DNA of 27,513 nt from NCBI GenBank assembly GCA_000934455.1, contig KN882386.1, forward strand, positions 136,561 to 164,073, written 5' to 3'. The notes under the pieces were generated by a model. It saw nothing but the letters and a program-made list of their open reading frames with translations, did not search any database and was not told where the DNA came from. This DNA comes from Apostichopus parvimensis (lineage: Eukaryota > Echinodermata > Holothuroidea > Aspidochirotida > Stichopodidae). Each line of letters starts with the position of its first letter. Position 1 is the stretch's first letter. The position numbers and the translations under genes are program-made. Shown here piece after piece: positions 22,201 through 27,513 of the stretch.

Positions 22201-25200
22201 CTTTTAAAAGAAAATACTGTTAGTTATTTTTATTACCCCTCATCAGCTGAGAGACAGCGAAAAATATGAAATCATCTAACAATTGATAATAATGGACAAA
22301 TTTTTCTATGTTATTTCATGTATTCTGTACTATTTAATTACCAAAATGGCAGCAAAAGAGATGAACTAAAGTACAAATTTTCTTTGTAAGTTCATATTTC
22401 CTGTACTATTTAATTACCAAAATGGCAGGTAATGGAAAGTAATTACCAAAATGGCAGGTAATGGCAGGTAATTACCAAAATGGCAGGTAATGGCAGGTAA
22501 TTACCAAAATGGCAGGTAATGGAAAGTAATTACCAAGCTGGCAGCATGCATCAGTGACAGATCAGCTACAATCTTTTCAACAAGTCACATTCCTACATCT
22601 GACACATTTTGGTAATCTCTGAACAAAACTGATGATGATTTTGTCACAAATATTGTGAAGAAATGTTTCCTTCCTAAATATATCAGAACAATCGCATTCC
22701 AATGAGTTCAACATTGTTTATCATCTTGGAAGTTATAATGCGCTGTACGTATCATGGTGCACTCTGTAGGAAATTTTTAAGATTGTACCGTAGCCTAATG
22801 TAACAGGGCCCTCACTAAGAACGAAATACATGGCAGAAGTTAAATGTATATTAATAATAGTTTAAGAAATTCATTTGCCGCCAATGAGTAAAAACTTTTC
22901 ATTTTCAAAGTGGTATTTTAAATTTGCCATTATTGACTGCTACTGAAGGGGTCAGTGCATCAACTCACGTATGACGTATATATAAAAATACCACTATACA
23001 GTAAGAATTCTCAATAATGCAAAGAAGAAACTCACCTTGCAGCTCTTAGAAGTGCAATAGCATCACCACCTTGTCCATTGTGTAAACATGTCTGGATACG
23101 AATCATAGCATCAGATCTACAAATGAGATAACGAAAAGAATGGACTTTTTTCAGGCCTAGAATGTCACAATTTTAGCCACTTGTTAAAAAATGCCAGTGC
23201 TTAAAAAAATCTACTGGACTGGCTAAAACCAAGCTTTCACTGGCATTTTTCCTGAATTACAACTCACATCATTTACTGTACAGGCTTTTAAAAGCAGCCA
23301 AATAATATTTGCTGATAATGAACAGTAGTAATATAGGGATTATGTAAGGTACAGAAATCATGCCCATTCTTTTACTGACTACTGCTACCATGACAACTGT
23401 TACCATCTTTATAGTATCTATATTTGGGCAAATTGCCAGTGCTTTTCTTTTCTTCTGGCAACGGCAAGATCCACTGACGGTATTGAACGACTGAATAACC
23501 CAAATTTTCAAGGCCTGTTCTTATAAAGCAGCAAGGTTTTAAGGAATTTACTTCCAGTATCTCTTTGCATTTCCATGGTAACATCTCAAACCATGCAAAT
23601 AAAAAGAAAAGAAAACAACACCAATCCTAGAGTCTACTGTCACTGTGAGAGCAGATGTCAGAACGTTGGGAGAAGTTTCTAAAGCTAGTAACATTGAATC
23701 TATCCTTTCAAACTTAAATGCAATTGTACTGACAGTATGAGCATACTGCTGACACTGTCAGAACAAGTGCTCGGAAGCAAAATTCGAAAGTATCACTTTC
23801 AAAAACCTGTTGCAACACGGAGGCAAATGTATCTAGTCTCCTTTAAGTATAAGAATCAGGGCAGTACCTATTTTCATTAACTGTTTTCTAATAAAGAAGA
23901 AACTCTGCCTCCTTGGACACAAATAAATGGGTTGTACCATTTCAAAAACCATGGCACTGTTTGCATATCACTTACTAGTAACACTTTTTTCTTTTGGGTA
24001 GGGGAAGGTGGGGGTGGGGGGTGGAGAATGTGGGGTGGGGTGGGGGGGTGGAGAATGGGAGAAACAGTCCTTTATCTAATCTGTCACTTTCATTTTTCCA
24101 CTACATCAAAAGGTTCACAATTTATTGTTCTAGGGCCAGAGAAAAGACTTTTGTTAATATATATTGCAATACCATATCATATGCAGGGTGGGCTGGCAGG
24201 CCGGGCACTCAAGTCTCACGTCTTCAATAATTAAGAGCCCACATACCAGATTAGTGCAAGAATGCAGGCAATTAATCTTTTATGGCCAGATTTGACCTTA
24301 GTTACTCCAATCCACTACAGCAGATTCTTGAAAACCATTTGTTCTACGTCACAGAATAAACAAAACGCTCACCGTTGTTCTTCCACAGGCTGTTCTGAGG
24401 CGGCATCAAAGGGGATCACATTCTGTGGAATATCCTCTCGTTCTTGCAACATCGCAGACAAATCCCCGGCAACGGTATCCCAGCTTTCATTCAACTCTAT
24501 CTCCCGGTTTTCTGCAGACTGGTTCTGACCTTCATTATTTTGCTTCTCTGCAGTTGGAAAATGAAACCAAATGAAATGGAATATTTACATTTCTGATACA
24601 AGTATTTCAAAAAAAAGGGACGTCATTCCATCTATATAAGACAATCTATCTGTATTTAAAAGTGTAACAATGCGAGTAGGATGTAATTCCTATTTCATTA
24701 TTGGTGTAAATGGTAACTTGTTTAAGTAAACTCTTCCTTGAAATACGCATTTTAAGCACTAACATAATCACTAGCTCACAAACACACAGCTGGGCTAGGC
24801 ATGGCTAAATATTGCATCTGTAGGAAGATTCCTCAAGTTTTGCAACAATGCCGGGCACTTCACTTCAAAACTGAAAAGCAATAGCTATTTCCATTCCAAA
24901 AATTGTGATGTAATGCAAGCTTTTTCTGCTTTTTGGCTTTACTCACAGACATTGTTGATATATTACCTGATAAGATACCTTCATATGCTGGCAGCAATAA
25001 AAACAATGAAAAAAGAAGAGAAAACCTTCCTGGTATATCAACATTCAATGTTACTAAATGGTTACGAACAGCGCCACCTATTGCTTGATTACCAAGATGT
25101 CTGTTGAAACGGCAAGCTAGACTCACAAGAAGCTGAATCCAGTCAAACTGCTACATATTCTTAATGTTCAGCAGTCAGAAATCAGCTTATACTTTACAGT

Positions 25201-27127
25201 GCTATTCTTGTAAAGACACATCTTTCTTTAACCATGCCTTGTTGTCATTAGGTCATATAATGATGAAGAGAGGTATCACGTTAGTTTTAAGACTTACTTT
25301 TCCTTCGTTTGGCCTTCTTTCTGGCTTTTTTCTGAAATAAATTTAAAATACAACCATGTCGTCAGTGAGTACTCATGTCTAAACACAAATGTAATGATGA
25401 GAACCTCTGTTACTTTTAATAGACAATTGTAGTAAATTAATAATGAGGAGTTTAGTTTACTACAGACAAGAGTATCACTGTTACAGCAGTTCCTTTGATT
25501 AAGAAATATTAAATCTCACTTGGGATCAAAATATGGGCTAAGCTGAAAGTCTTGTCGTTAGAATTGAAAGTAATCTCTTTAAGAAATGATGTGAACGAAT
25601 TAACCAAACATTATGTATTAATTTCTGTTGAAAATGTAAACTTCTTTGAATTTAAATCTGCTTTACATAATTACATGTGCTAAAGATGACCAGAAACATG
25701 GTTCTAACAATCCAAATCACAACGTCTCCAAAACCTGACTTACAAAGTTCACAATGTTTGTTAACAAACCTTAAAAAACACCAGATCAGCATTACAAAGT
25801 TTTACAAAGTGAATCCATATTTCGCACAAGGTTAAAATATGAATGCTTTCTATGATTACCTGAACAACGATAGTTTTCTTCCCTTTACAATATTTCTCCA
25901 ACATCTTCAGATAAATATGGGTGGTGTCCACAAGATCAATCAGGAATGTCCTTTAAGAGATCAAAAAAAAGGGGAAAAAAAGAGGTGTTTGCGTTTCCAT
26001 TTGCTTCGCTTTTATTACATCGTAAAACAATATTGAATTTCACAACAGATAATGTGTGTCAAACATAATTTACATAATATTTCTGAAAAATTTCTTTTGG
26101 GAATTTGATCGATGGGTTTCAGTGTTTTGAATAGACATGAGTGATGAGGAGTGAAGGCCACAAAATCACTGATAAAATTGATTCAGGTTTATAATTGTTT
26201 AGCTTTCATTCATTGCCGTACTTCAAGAAATAATCTTAAACTGTGTTGGTCAAGATTGTCATGTTTCTACGGTAATAGCTTTTGCGTCAAACGAACTTAG
26301 CTCTCGCTATGTTATAATTTAGGTCAAACGAACTTATCTCCCGCTACGTCATACCTGGTATTCTTGATGTCTGTGTAAGTCTTGAGCAAGAGCAGTAATA
26401 TCTCTCGATACTCTATCACGTAGAAGACGTTGCTCTGTATGACGTGAGAGGATTCTCTGACTGTCTCCTCAGGGTGGTTGGAGATCGCGTCCAGAGTTAG
26501 AAGGAGTTCTCTGTAAGTCTTCACAGCAATATGAAGTCTGTTCAAGAGAAGCAGCATACATTAATTAGTAAGACATAAAATGCAGTGGAACAAGTGAACA
26601 ATTAACAACAGATGATTAGTGTTTCTACGTATTCCCAGACCCTTCCGCACACCCACTATGGTTTTCTGTCAAAAGTGAATCTAGGATGGCCGATATTTCA
26701 ATCCCATTCCTAAAAAGTGATAATCTATGCCAAAGAGAACAAGGAAAAAAATCACCAACCATTTCTCACACTCTCTGAAACTGATAATACATGCAACAGC
26801 TGCACTGATTGTTGGATTTGTGAAGAAAAAACAAAACCCAGCAGCCTTTCTACCTGTTTCATTACTTTAATTGCATCCTCTTTACAAAACTATTAAATAG
26901 CATGCTATTGAGAATCTGATAAACCTACAAACTTTAAATGCTGCTTAAAACACCTGTCATCATAGTCTAGTTTATATAAATCAAACATCATTTGATCAAA
27001 ATTGAAATTGAAAAGTAAATACCTCCTTGCCCAGTTTTTCATTTCCTGCTTATCAGTGGTGAGCATCTCCACATACTTTAGAATCTGCATTTGCACATAA
27101 TGAAATGTCTGAATGCTGAAGGTCTCG
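10120..27127 (-). CDS. TIMELESS: TIMELESS (TIM-1/timeout), C-terminal part, 23 exons
   Basis: Fork-protection protein. In animals it pairs with TIPIN, travels with the CMG helicase replisome, supports the S-phase checkpoint and sister-chromatid cohesion, and binds PARP1. Twenty-three exons (10120-10268, 10861-11024, 11590-11942, 12365-12486, 13269-13337, 13898-14104, 14774-14813, 15307-15467, 16169-16248, 16489-16553, 17497-17558, 18380-18462, 18893-19041, 19471-19678, 20136-20211, 21183-21242, 22023-22120, 23036-23116, 24373-24547, 25298-25331, 25860-25950, 26355-26537, 27023-27127) join in phase into 2815 nt, 937 residues plus stop. Landmarks recognised from the vertebrate family: ETF-IQTFHYVQ, VRESS-I, PFDAASE-PVEEQR, VWP-GDVFG, HTNHC-like and KMLHR, GYG, and ETFWRIP. 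The PARP1-binding region argues for the replication paralogue rather than the insect circadian TIM. Part 5' of w1, including the conserved N-terminal domain, is outside the window. All introns are GT-AG. Confidence 0.97.
10586..10599. promoter_or_regulatory. X-box-like palindrome (RFX type)
   Basis: GTTACCTAGGTAAC, a perfect 14-bp palindrome that fits the inverted half-site layout of RFX X-boxes. It lies in the last TIMELESS intron. The role is unknown. Confidence 0.3.
10861..11024 (-). CDS. TIMELESS: TIMELESS exon w22, charged tail
   Basis: Encodes residues 834-888: SDDEPLGDLVIKRNAAP, then KRSRVALSSDSEDEPN, then a Glu/Gly-rich end. Several Ser residues are followed by acidic residues, the pattern favoured by casein kinase 2. 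It contains the first copy of the motif repeated in w23. Acceptor cacag, donor gtgact, phase 1. The next intron (10269-10860, 592 bp) holds a 14-bp palindrome at 10586. Confidence 0.93.
11590..11942 (-). CDS. TIMELESS: TIMELESS exon w21, PARP1-binding region and basic tail
   Basis: The longest exon, encoding residues 717-833. It starts with ETFWRIPGNLSIEGLRQRAE, which completes the PARP1-binding domain. It then gives a Glu/Lys/Gln-rich probable coiled coil (about 742-780), a basic patch KKTRKPRKKM, a Gly/Glu-rich spacer, and LDSGSSSED. Acceptor tatag, donor gtaact, phase 2. The next intron (11025-11589, 565 bp) holds nothing I recognise. Confidence 0.97.
12020..12071. repeat. (AT)n microsatellite in intron
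   Basis: An AT dinucleotide run with a few interruptions, in the intron between w20 and w21. Confidence 0.9.
12365..12486 (-). CDS. TIMELESS: TIMELESS exon w20, PARP1-binding region
   Basis: Encodes residues 676-716: EAVPIVPLEE, then NKLFQKFLRRVGMSPPSSHE. This matches the VPLVPL----N--FQ-LLRK-GV-PP part of the PARP1-binding domain. Acceptor ttcag. The donor gttgga is weak compared with the other donors here, which may make this splice sensitive to regulation. The next intron (11943-12364, 422 bp) carries the (AT)n repeat. Confidence 0.95.
12646..12715. repeat. Short triplicated word in intron
   Basis: taacatgcag occurs at 12646, 12667 and 12691, each followed by a G/T-rich stretch, with spacings of 21 and 24 bases. 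It looks like a small decayed minisatellite. Confidence 0.6.
13269..13337 (-). CDS. TIMELESS: TIMELESS exon w19
   Basis: Encodes residues 653-675, FRDQIVWIQEGLKVRADDKE, matching the LLWLQ-CL--AA segment at the start of the vertebrate PARP1-binding region. It is 69 nt with phase 1 on both sides. Acceptor tccag, donor gtgatt. The next intron (12487-13268, 782 bp) has a triplicated short word at 12646-12700. Confidence 0.92.
13898..14104 (-). CDS. TIMELESS: TIMELESS exon w18, acidic region
   Basis: Encodes residues 584-652. It is mostly acidic, with a near-repeat DESEAEESEAEETDESDDDE, and ends in MKSLLDILQKK, a helix like those that start the region before the PARP1-binding domain. Acceptor ctcag, donor gtagat; 207 nt with phase 1 on both sides, so it is skippable in frame. 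The next intron (13338-13897, 560 bp) holds nothing I recognise. Confidence 0.9.
14774..14813 (-). CDS. TIMELESS: TIMELESS exon w17, acidic microexon
   Basis: A 40-nt exon encoding EPFIDEDDGTRDE plus one base. It is identified from perfect phase continuity (0 in, 1 out) between w16 and w18 and from flanking tacag and gtacgt sites. No family motif is visible, so confidence is lower. Skipping it would break the frame. The next intron (14105-14773, 669 bp) holds nothing I recognise. Confidence 0.8.
15307..15467 (-). CDS. TIMELESS: TIMELESS exon w16, end of repeat 2 and basic linker
   Basis: Encodes residues 517-570: ILGDIISAMIKPRPRSQVIQ, then KLLELNLI, then a strongly basic linker (RKKRPKGQGRGRRKKN) ending MEE in phase 0. 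It corresponds to w13 plus w14 of repeat 1 without an intervening intron. Acceptor tacag, donor gtacgt. The next intron (14814-15306, 493 bp) holds nothing I recognise. Confidence 0.95.
16006..16085 (+). repeat. Possible 3' end of a LINE or SINE
   Basis: A hairpin-capable stretch (GGGAC at about 16028, GTCCC at about 16039) is followed by a T-run and a tandem ACTAA tail (about 16062-16082). Structured 3' ends with short tandem tails occur in several non-LTR families. No open frame supports it, so this is tentative. Confidence 0.25.
16169..16248 (-). CDS. TIMELESS: TIMELESS exon w15, first half of repeat 2
   Basis: Encodes residues 490-516: KKVTLWREEQVDELKELFGD then YKDSEG. The Trp-x-Glu-Glu-Gln start matches LWTEEQE in vertebrates. 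It is a module of the same kind as w12: phase 2 in, phase 1 out, and 80 against 83 nt. Acceptor tgtag, donor gtatgt. The next intron (15468-16168, 701 bp) has a possible retroelement tail near 16006-16085. Confidence 0.95.
16489..16553 (-). CDS. TIMELESS: TIMELESS exon w14, end of repeat 1
   Basis: Encodes residues 469-489, VIRQLVNLQLIENFADMKRA, the last helix of repeat 1 and its basic exit. It corresponds to the vertebrate VI-HLVRMGL segment. Acceptor tgtag, donor gtaagc, phase 2. The following intron, 240 bp, is the shortest in the window and holds nothing I recognise. Confidence 0.93.
17101..17356. mobile_element. Foldback / MITE-like element in intron
   Basis: The two ends are imperfect inverted repeats of about 50 bp. 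AAATTTTG (17110-17117) and GTGACATCACAGATTC (17138-17153) are mirrored on the other strand near 17335-17350 and 17304-17319, the latter at 14 of 16 bases. An internal hairpin CATGCTA-tcatg-TAGCATG lies at 17257-17275. The outermost ends are C-rich and G-rich. No clear target duplication was found, so the limits and family are uncertain. Confidence 0.5.
17497..17558 (-). CDS. TIMELESS: TIMELESS exon w13, repeat 1 continued
   Basis: Encodes residues 448-468, KDTVDNIMEHISDDSKTRKQ, the second helix of repeat 1, and ends in phase 0 just before the recognition-type helix. Acceptor tccag, donor gtaagt. The next intron (16554-17496, 943 bp) contains the foldback element at about 17101-17356. Confidence 0.93.
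18380..18462 (-). CDS. TIMELESS: TIMELESS exon w12, first half of DNA-binding-type repeat 1
   Basis: Encodes residues 420-447: IIDEWDDSLKEELRELFGRF ending NEVEG. This is the first helix of repeat 1 in the region that binds G-quadruplex DNA in human TIMELESS (established knowledge). It enters in phase 2 at Gly and leaves in phase 1 at Gly, exactly like w15. Acceptor aatag, donor gtaagt. The next intron (17559-18379, 821 bp) has one small hairpin with arms 18200-18207 and 18240-18247. Confidence 0.93.
18893..19041 (-). CDS. TIMELESS: TIMELESS exon w11
   Basis: Encodes residues 371-419: EMVKFGHFLMKKFFETVPKN, then IFMELFFWKDNKEIFE and the GYGAV landmark. This closes the conserved core before the DNA-binding-type repeats. 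Acceptor atacag, donor gtacgt, phase 2. The next intron (18463-18892, 430 bp) holds nothing I recognise. Confidence 0.97.
19471..19678 (-). CDS. TIMELESS: TIMELESS exon w10
   Basis: Encodes residues 301-370: FSHMEILKNYVHLLESF, HINHCIIKMLHRIA, and LFQLHLFYIIHQLF, ending QYK in phase 0. The His-x-Asn-His-Cys-Ile-x-Lys-Met-Leu-His-Arg run is a hallmark of the family. Acceptor tttcag, donor gtacgc. The following intron (19042-19470, 429 bp) holds a poly-C run near 19296 and little else. Confidence 0.97.
20136..20211 (-). CDS. TIMELESS: TIMELESS exon w9
   Basis: Encodes residues 276-300. An acidic EEEDELEQEN start is followed by EEEFVFGLYVN, which corresponds to the conserved EF-F--Y/F helix that follows the acidic loop. 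Acceptor tttcag, donor gtaagc, phase 2. The plus strand of the 457-bp intron that follows (19679-20135) is open over a long span, but that is intronic sequence. Confidence 0.9.
20941..21083 (+). repeat. Dispersed repeat, copy 1 (intron w8-w9)
   Basis: Homologous to the minus strand of 23153-23321. Exact shared blocks include attatcagcaaatattatt (20943-20961) and gttgtaattcaggaaaa (20999-21015), with further matches such as aaagcctgta, ttttagccagt and attctaggcc in the same order. Copy 1 lacks about 21 bp present in copy 2 between taagcac and taaaattgtg. The family is not identified. Confidence 0.8.
21183..21242 (-). CDS. TIMELESS: TIMELESS exon w8, acidic cassette
   Basis: Encodes residues 256-275, an acidic run ending in VDDELDD, at the place where vertebrate TIMELESS has a poly-Glu loop. 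It is 60 nt long and enters and leaves in phase 1, so it could be skipped without a frameshift. Acceptor tttcag, donor gtaagt. The next intron (20212-21182, 971 bp) carries repeat copy 1. Confidence 0.9.
22023..22120 (-). CDS. TIMELESS: TIMELESS exon w7
   Basis: Encodes residues 223-255, beginning with the family landmark REVWPDGDVFGAAEL and continuing into an acidic PEDEF helix. Acceptor cttcag, donor gtaggt, phase 1. The next intron (21243-22022, 780 bp) has only an AT-rich area with reiterated aaaaccaat words near 21920-21970. Confidence 0.95.
22411..22543. repeat. 29-bp minisatellite in intron w6-w7
   Basis: Four full 29-bp units begin at 22411, 22440, 22469 and 22498, with a partial fifth at 22527. 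Each starts taattaccaaaatggcaggt; units 1 and 4 end aatggaaag and units 2 and 3 end aatggcagg. The lead-in ctgtactatt plus the start of a unit is also found once at 22325-22352, 76 bp upstream. Confidence 0.95.
23036..23116 (-). CDS. TIMELESS: TIMELESS exon w6
   Basis: Encodes residues 196-222, SDAMIRIQTCLHNGQGGDAI then ALLRAA. It corresponds to the vertebrate MVRIQDCL---ALALLRSAR segment. Acceptor ttgtag, donor gtgagt, phase 2. The acceptor lies only about 37 bp from repeat copy 2. The next intron (22121-23035, 915 bp) contains the 29-bp minisatellite. Confidence 0.94.
23153..23321 (-). repeat. Dispersed repeat, copy 2 (intron w5-w6)
   Basis: Inverted relative to copy 1. It has internal inverted repeats that interlock: TTTTAGCCA (23171-23179) with TGGCTAAAA (23220-23228), and AAAAATGCCAGTG (23187-23199) with CACTGGCATTTTT (23238-23250). 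It lies about 37 bp from the acceptor of exon w6. Confidence 0.8.
23996..24058 (+). other. G-rich tract, candidate G-quadruplex
   Basis: At least six runs of three or more G on the plus strand, with a duplicated ggggtggagaatg word. It is C-rich in the TIMELESS transcript sense, so any quadruplex would form in the template strand for transcription. Confidence 0.55.
24373..24547 (-). CDS. TIMELESS: TIMELESS exon w5
   Basis: Encodes residues 138-195. An Asn/Gln/Glu-rich start leads into ESWDTVAGDLSAMLQERE and then the family landmark VIPFDAASEQPVEEQ. Acceptor ctgcag; an alternative AG two bases downstream would bring a stop into frame. Donor gtgagc, phase 2. The next intron (23117-24372, 1256 bp) is the longest in the window and holds a G-rich tract and one copy of a dispersed repeat. 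Confidence 0.95.
25298..25331 (-). CDS. TIMELESS: TIMELESS exon w4, basic microexon
   Basis: A 34-nt exon encoding KKARKKAKRRK plus one base. It corresponds to the Lys/Arg-rich stretch that follows VVQ in vertebrate TIMELESS and could act as a nuclear localisation signal (inference). Acceptor ttcag, donor gtaagt. Its length is not a multiple of three, so skipping would shift the frame. The next intron (24548-25297, 750 bp) holds nothing I recognise. Confidence 0.9.
25860..25950 (-). CDS. TIMELESS: TIMELESS exon w3
   Basis: Encodes 30 whole codons, TFLIDLVDTTHIYLKMLEKY through TIVVQ, matching the family's FL-DLVETTH--LKMLE segment. The acceptor aaag follows a long T/C tract and the donor is gtaatc; the exon ends in phase 0. 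The following 528-bp intron (25332-25859) holds nothing I recognise. Confidence 0.94.
26286..26359. repeat. 37-bp tandem duplication over the w2 splice donor
   Basis: gtcaaacgaactta occurs at 26286-26299 and 26323-26336, and similarity continues for about 31 of 37 bases. The second unit carries the working donor of exon w2 (gtatga on the minus strand). The equivalent bases of the first unit read attataac and lack the GT. Confidence 0.75.
26355..26537 (-). CDS. TIMELESS: TIMELESS exon w2
   Basis: Encodes residues 35-95: LHIAVKTYRELLLTL, then PEETVRESSHVI, then FYVIEYREILLLLLKTYTD. These match the vertebrate pattern of alternating hydrophobic helices. Acceptor aacag, donor gtatga, ending in phase 2. 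The donor lies inside the second unit of a 37-bp tandem duplication (26286-26359). The rest of the 404-bp intron that follows (25951-26354) is unremarkable. Confidence 0.95.
27023..27127 (-). CDS. TIMELESS: TIMELESS exon w1
   Basis: Encodes residues 1-34 plus two bases of residue 35, including SIQTFHYVQ and, near the end, NWAR. This is a strongly conserved helical segment of animal TIMELESS. The acceptor is ttcag at 27128-27132 and the donor is gtattt at 27017-27022; the exon ends in phase 2. The following intron (26538-27022, 485 bp) holds nothing I recognise. Confidence 0.95.
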
Positions 27128-27513
27128 CTGAAGGAAAAGTGAAGTTTATATAGGACTTCCCATTTGAGCAAAATGAACAAAATATTGATATTTGGCAGAC
27201 AGACAAATTTTCCACGACAAAATTTCAATTAAAACAGTGCCTTATCTGAGTTCTTAGTGAACAAATATGTCATAAATTCTGCCACTGCAGCCAGATGTAA
27301 GTAGCATCTTTTCTATTAGTTGCTTTTCCGGGAGTAAGTAACAAAGTTAGATTTTGTCTGATTGATCATTTCTAAGTGTGTTTCTGGAAAAATACTTGTG
27401 TCATATACAAATGTTGCTAAATCTGGTCAAACCATTGCTGACTTTAAAAACATTCTATGGCCCGAATTTAACTCATGCTCGTGACATTTTGTTAACATTT
27501 ATGCAATTCCAGA
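27128..27513 (-). other. Intron 5' of exon w1 (partial)
   Basis: Ends in a pyrimidine-rich acceptor next to w1. I see no further exon up to the window edge; the upstream TIMELESS exons must lie beyond 27513. Confidence 0.7.

Noticed and set aside
22411-22543. Possible CRISPR-like array
   Set aside because: The 29-bp units are directly adjacent with no unique spacers, and the setting is a eukaryotic intron. It is a minisatellite.
10120-27127. Drosophila-type circadian timeless
   Set aside because: The PARP1-binding region (ETFWRIP) and tandem DNA-binding-type repeats match the replication paralogue found across animals.
1-27513. tRNA, rRNA or snoRNA genes
   Set aside because: I looked for B-box-like GGTTCRA words and C/D-box pairs by eye and found no convincing candidate. 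A covariance-model scan would be needed to exclude them.

Overview
The window is animal nuclear DNA. It carries one recognisable protein-coding gene, the 3' part of a TIMELESS (TIM-1/timeout type) replication-fork protection gene, on the minus strand. Twenty-three coding exons between 27127 and 10120 join by GT-AG splicing, with reading phase kept at every junction, into an uninterrupted 937-residue C-terminal part. It ends in a TGA stop with an AATAAA signal 74 bases further on. The N-terminal exons and the promoter lie beyond 27513. Introns of 240-1256 bp, an AT-rich background, many poly-C/poly-G runs and hAT-type miniature transposons fit a marine invertebrate. An echinoderm or another invertebrate deuterostome is my best guess, but this is inference, not a species identification.

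Layout. 1-10000: no gene recognised. This side holds a (TTA)n microsatellite, purine/pyrimidine tracts that could form G-quadruplexes, three perfect nuclear-receptor-type binding elements (IR0, DR5, DR1), CRE palindromes, and a cluster of three related terminal-inverted-repeat elements at 5965-8802. One of these has a perfect 8-bp target duplication and one a 7/8 duplication. 10041-10122: poly(A) signal, short 3' UTR and stop. 10120-27127: TIMELESS exons. In transcript order (high to low coordinates) they encode conserved helical core, basic linker, further core and acidic loop, more core, two tandem DNA-binding-type repeats, acidic stretches, the PARP1-binding region, and a charged Ser/Asp-rich tail. 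27128-27513: intron.

The introns hold several structures the gene does not explain. A pair of homologous repeats lies in opposite orientation around exons w6-w8, the geometry that favours back-splicing. There is also a 29-bp minisatellite, a foldback element of about 255 bp, a G-rich tract, and a 37-bp duplication that copies a splice donor. Within the protein, the two DNA-binding-type repeats are cut by introns at equivalent positions and phases, and the tail contains a duplicated acidic-hydrophobic-basic motif.

Exons are numbered w1 (most 5' in the window) to w23 (last). Residue numbers refer to the partial product, counted from the first complete codon of w1. Introns for which no feature is listed hold nothing I recognise.
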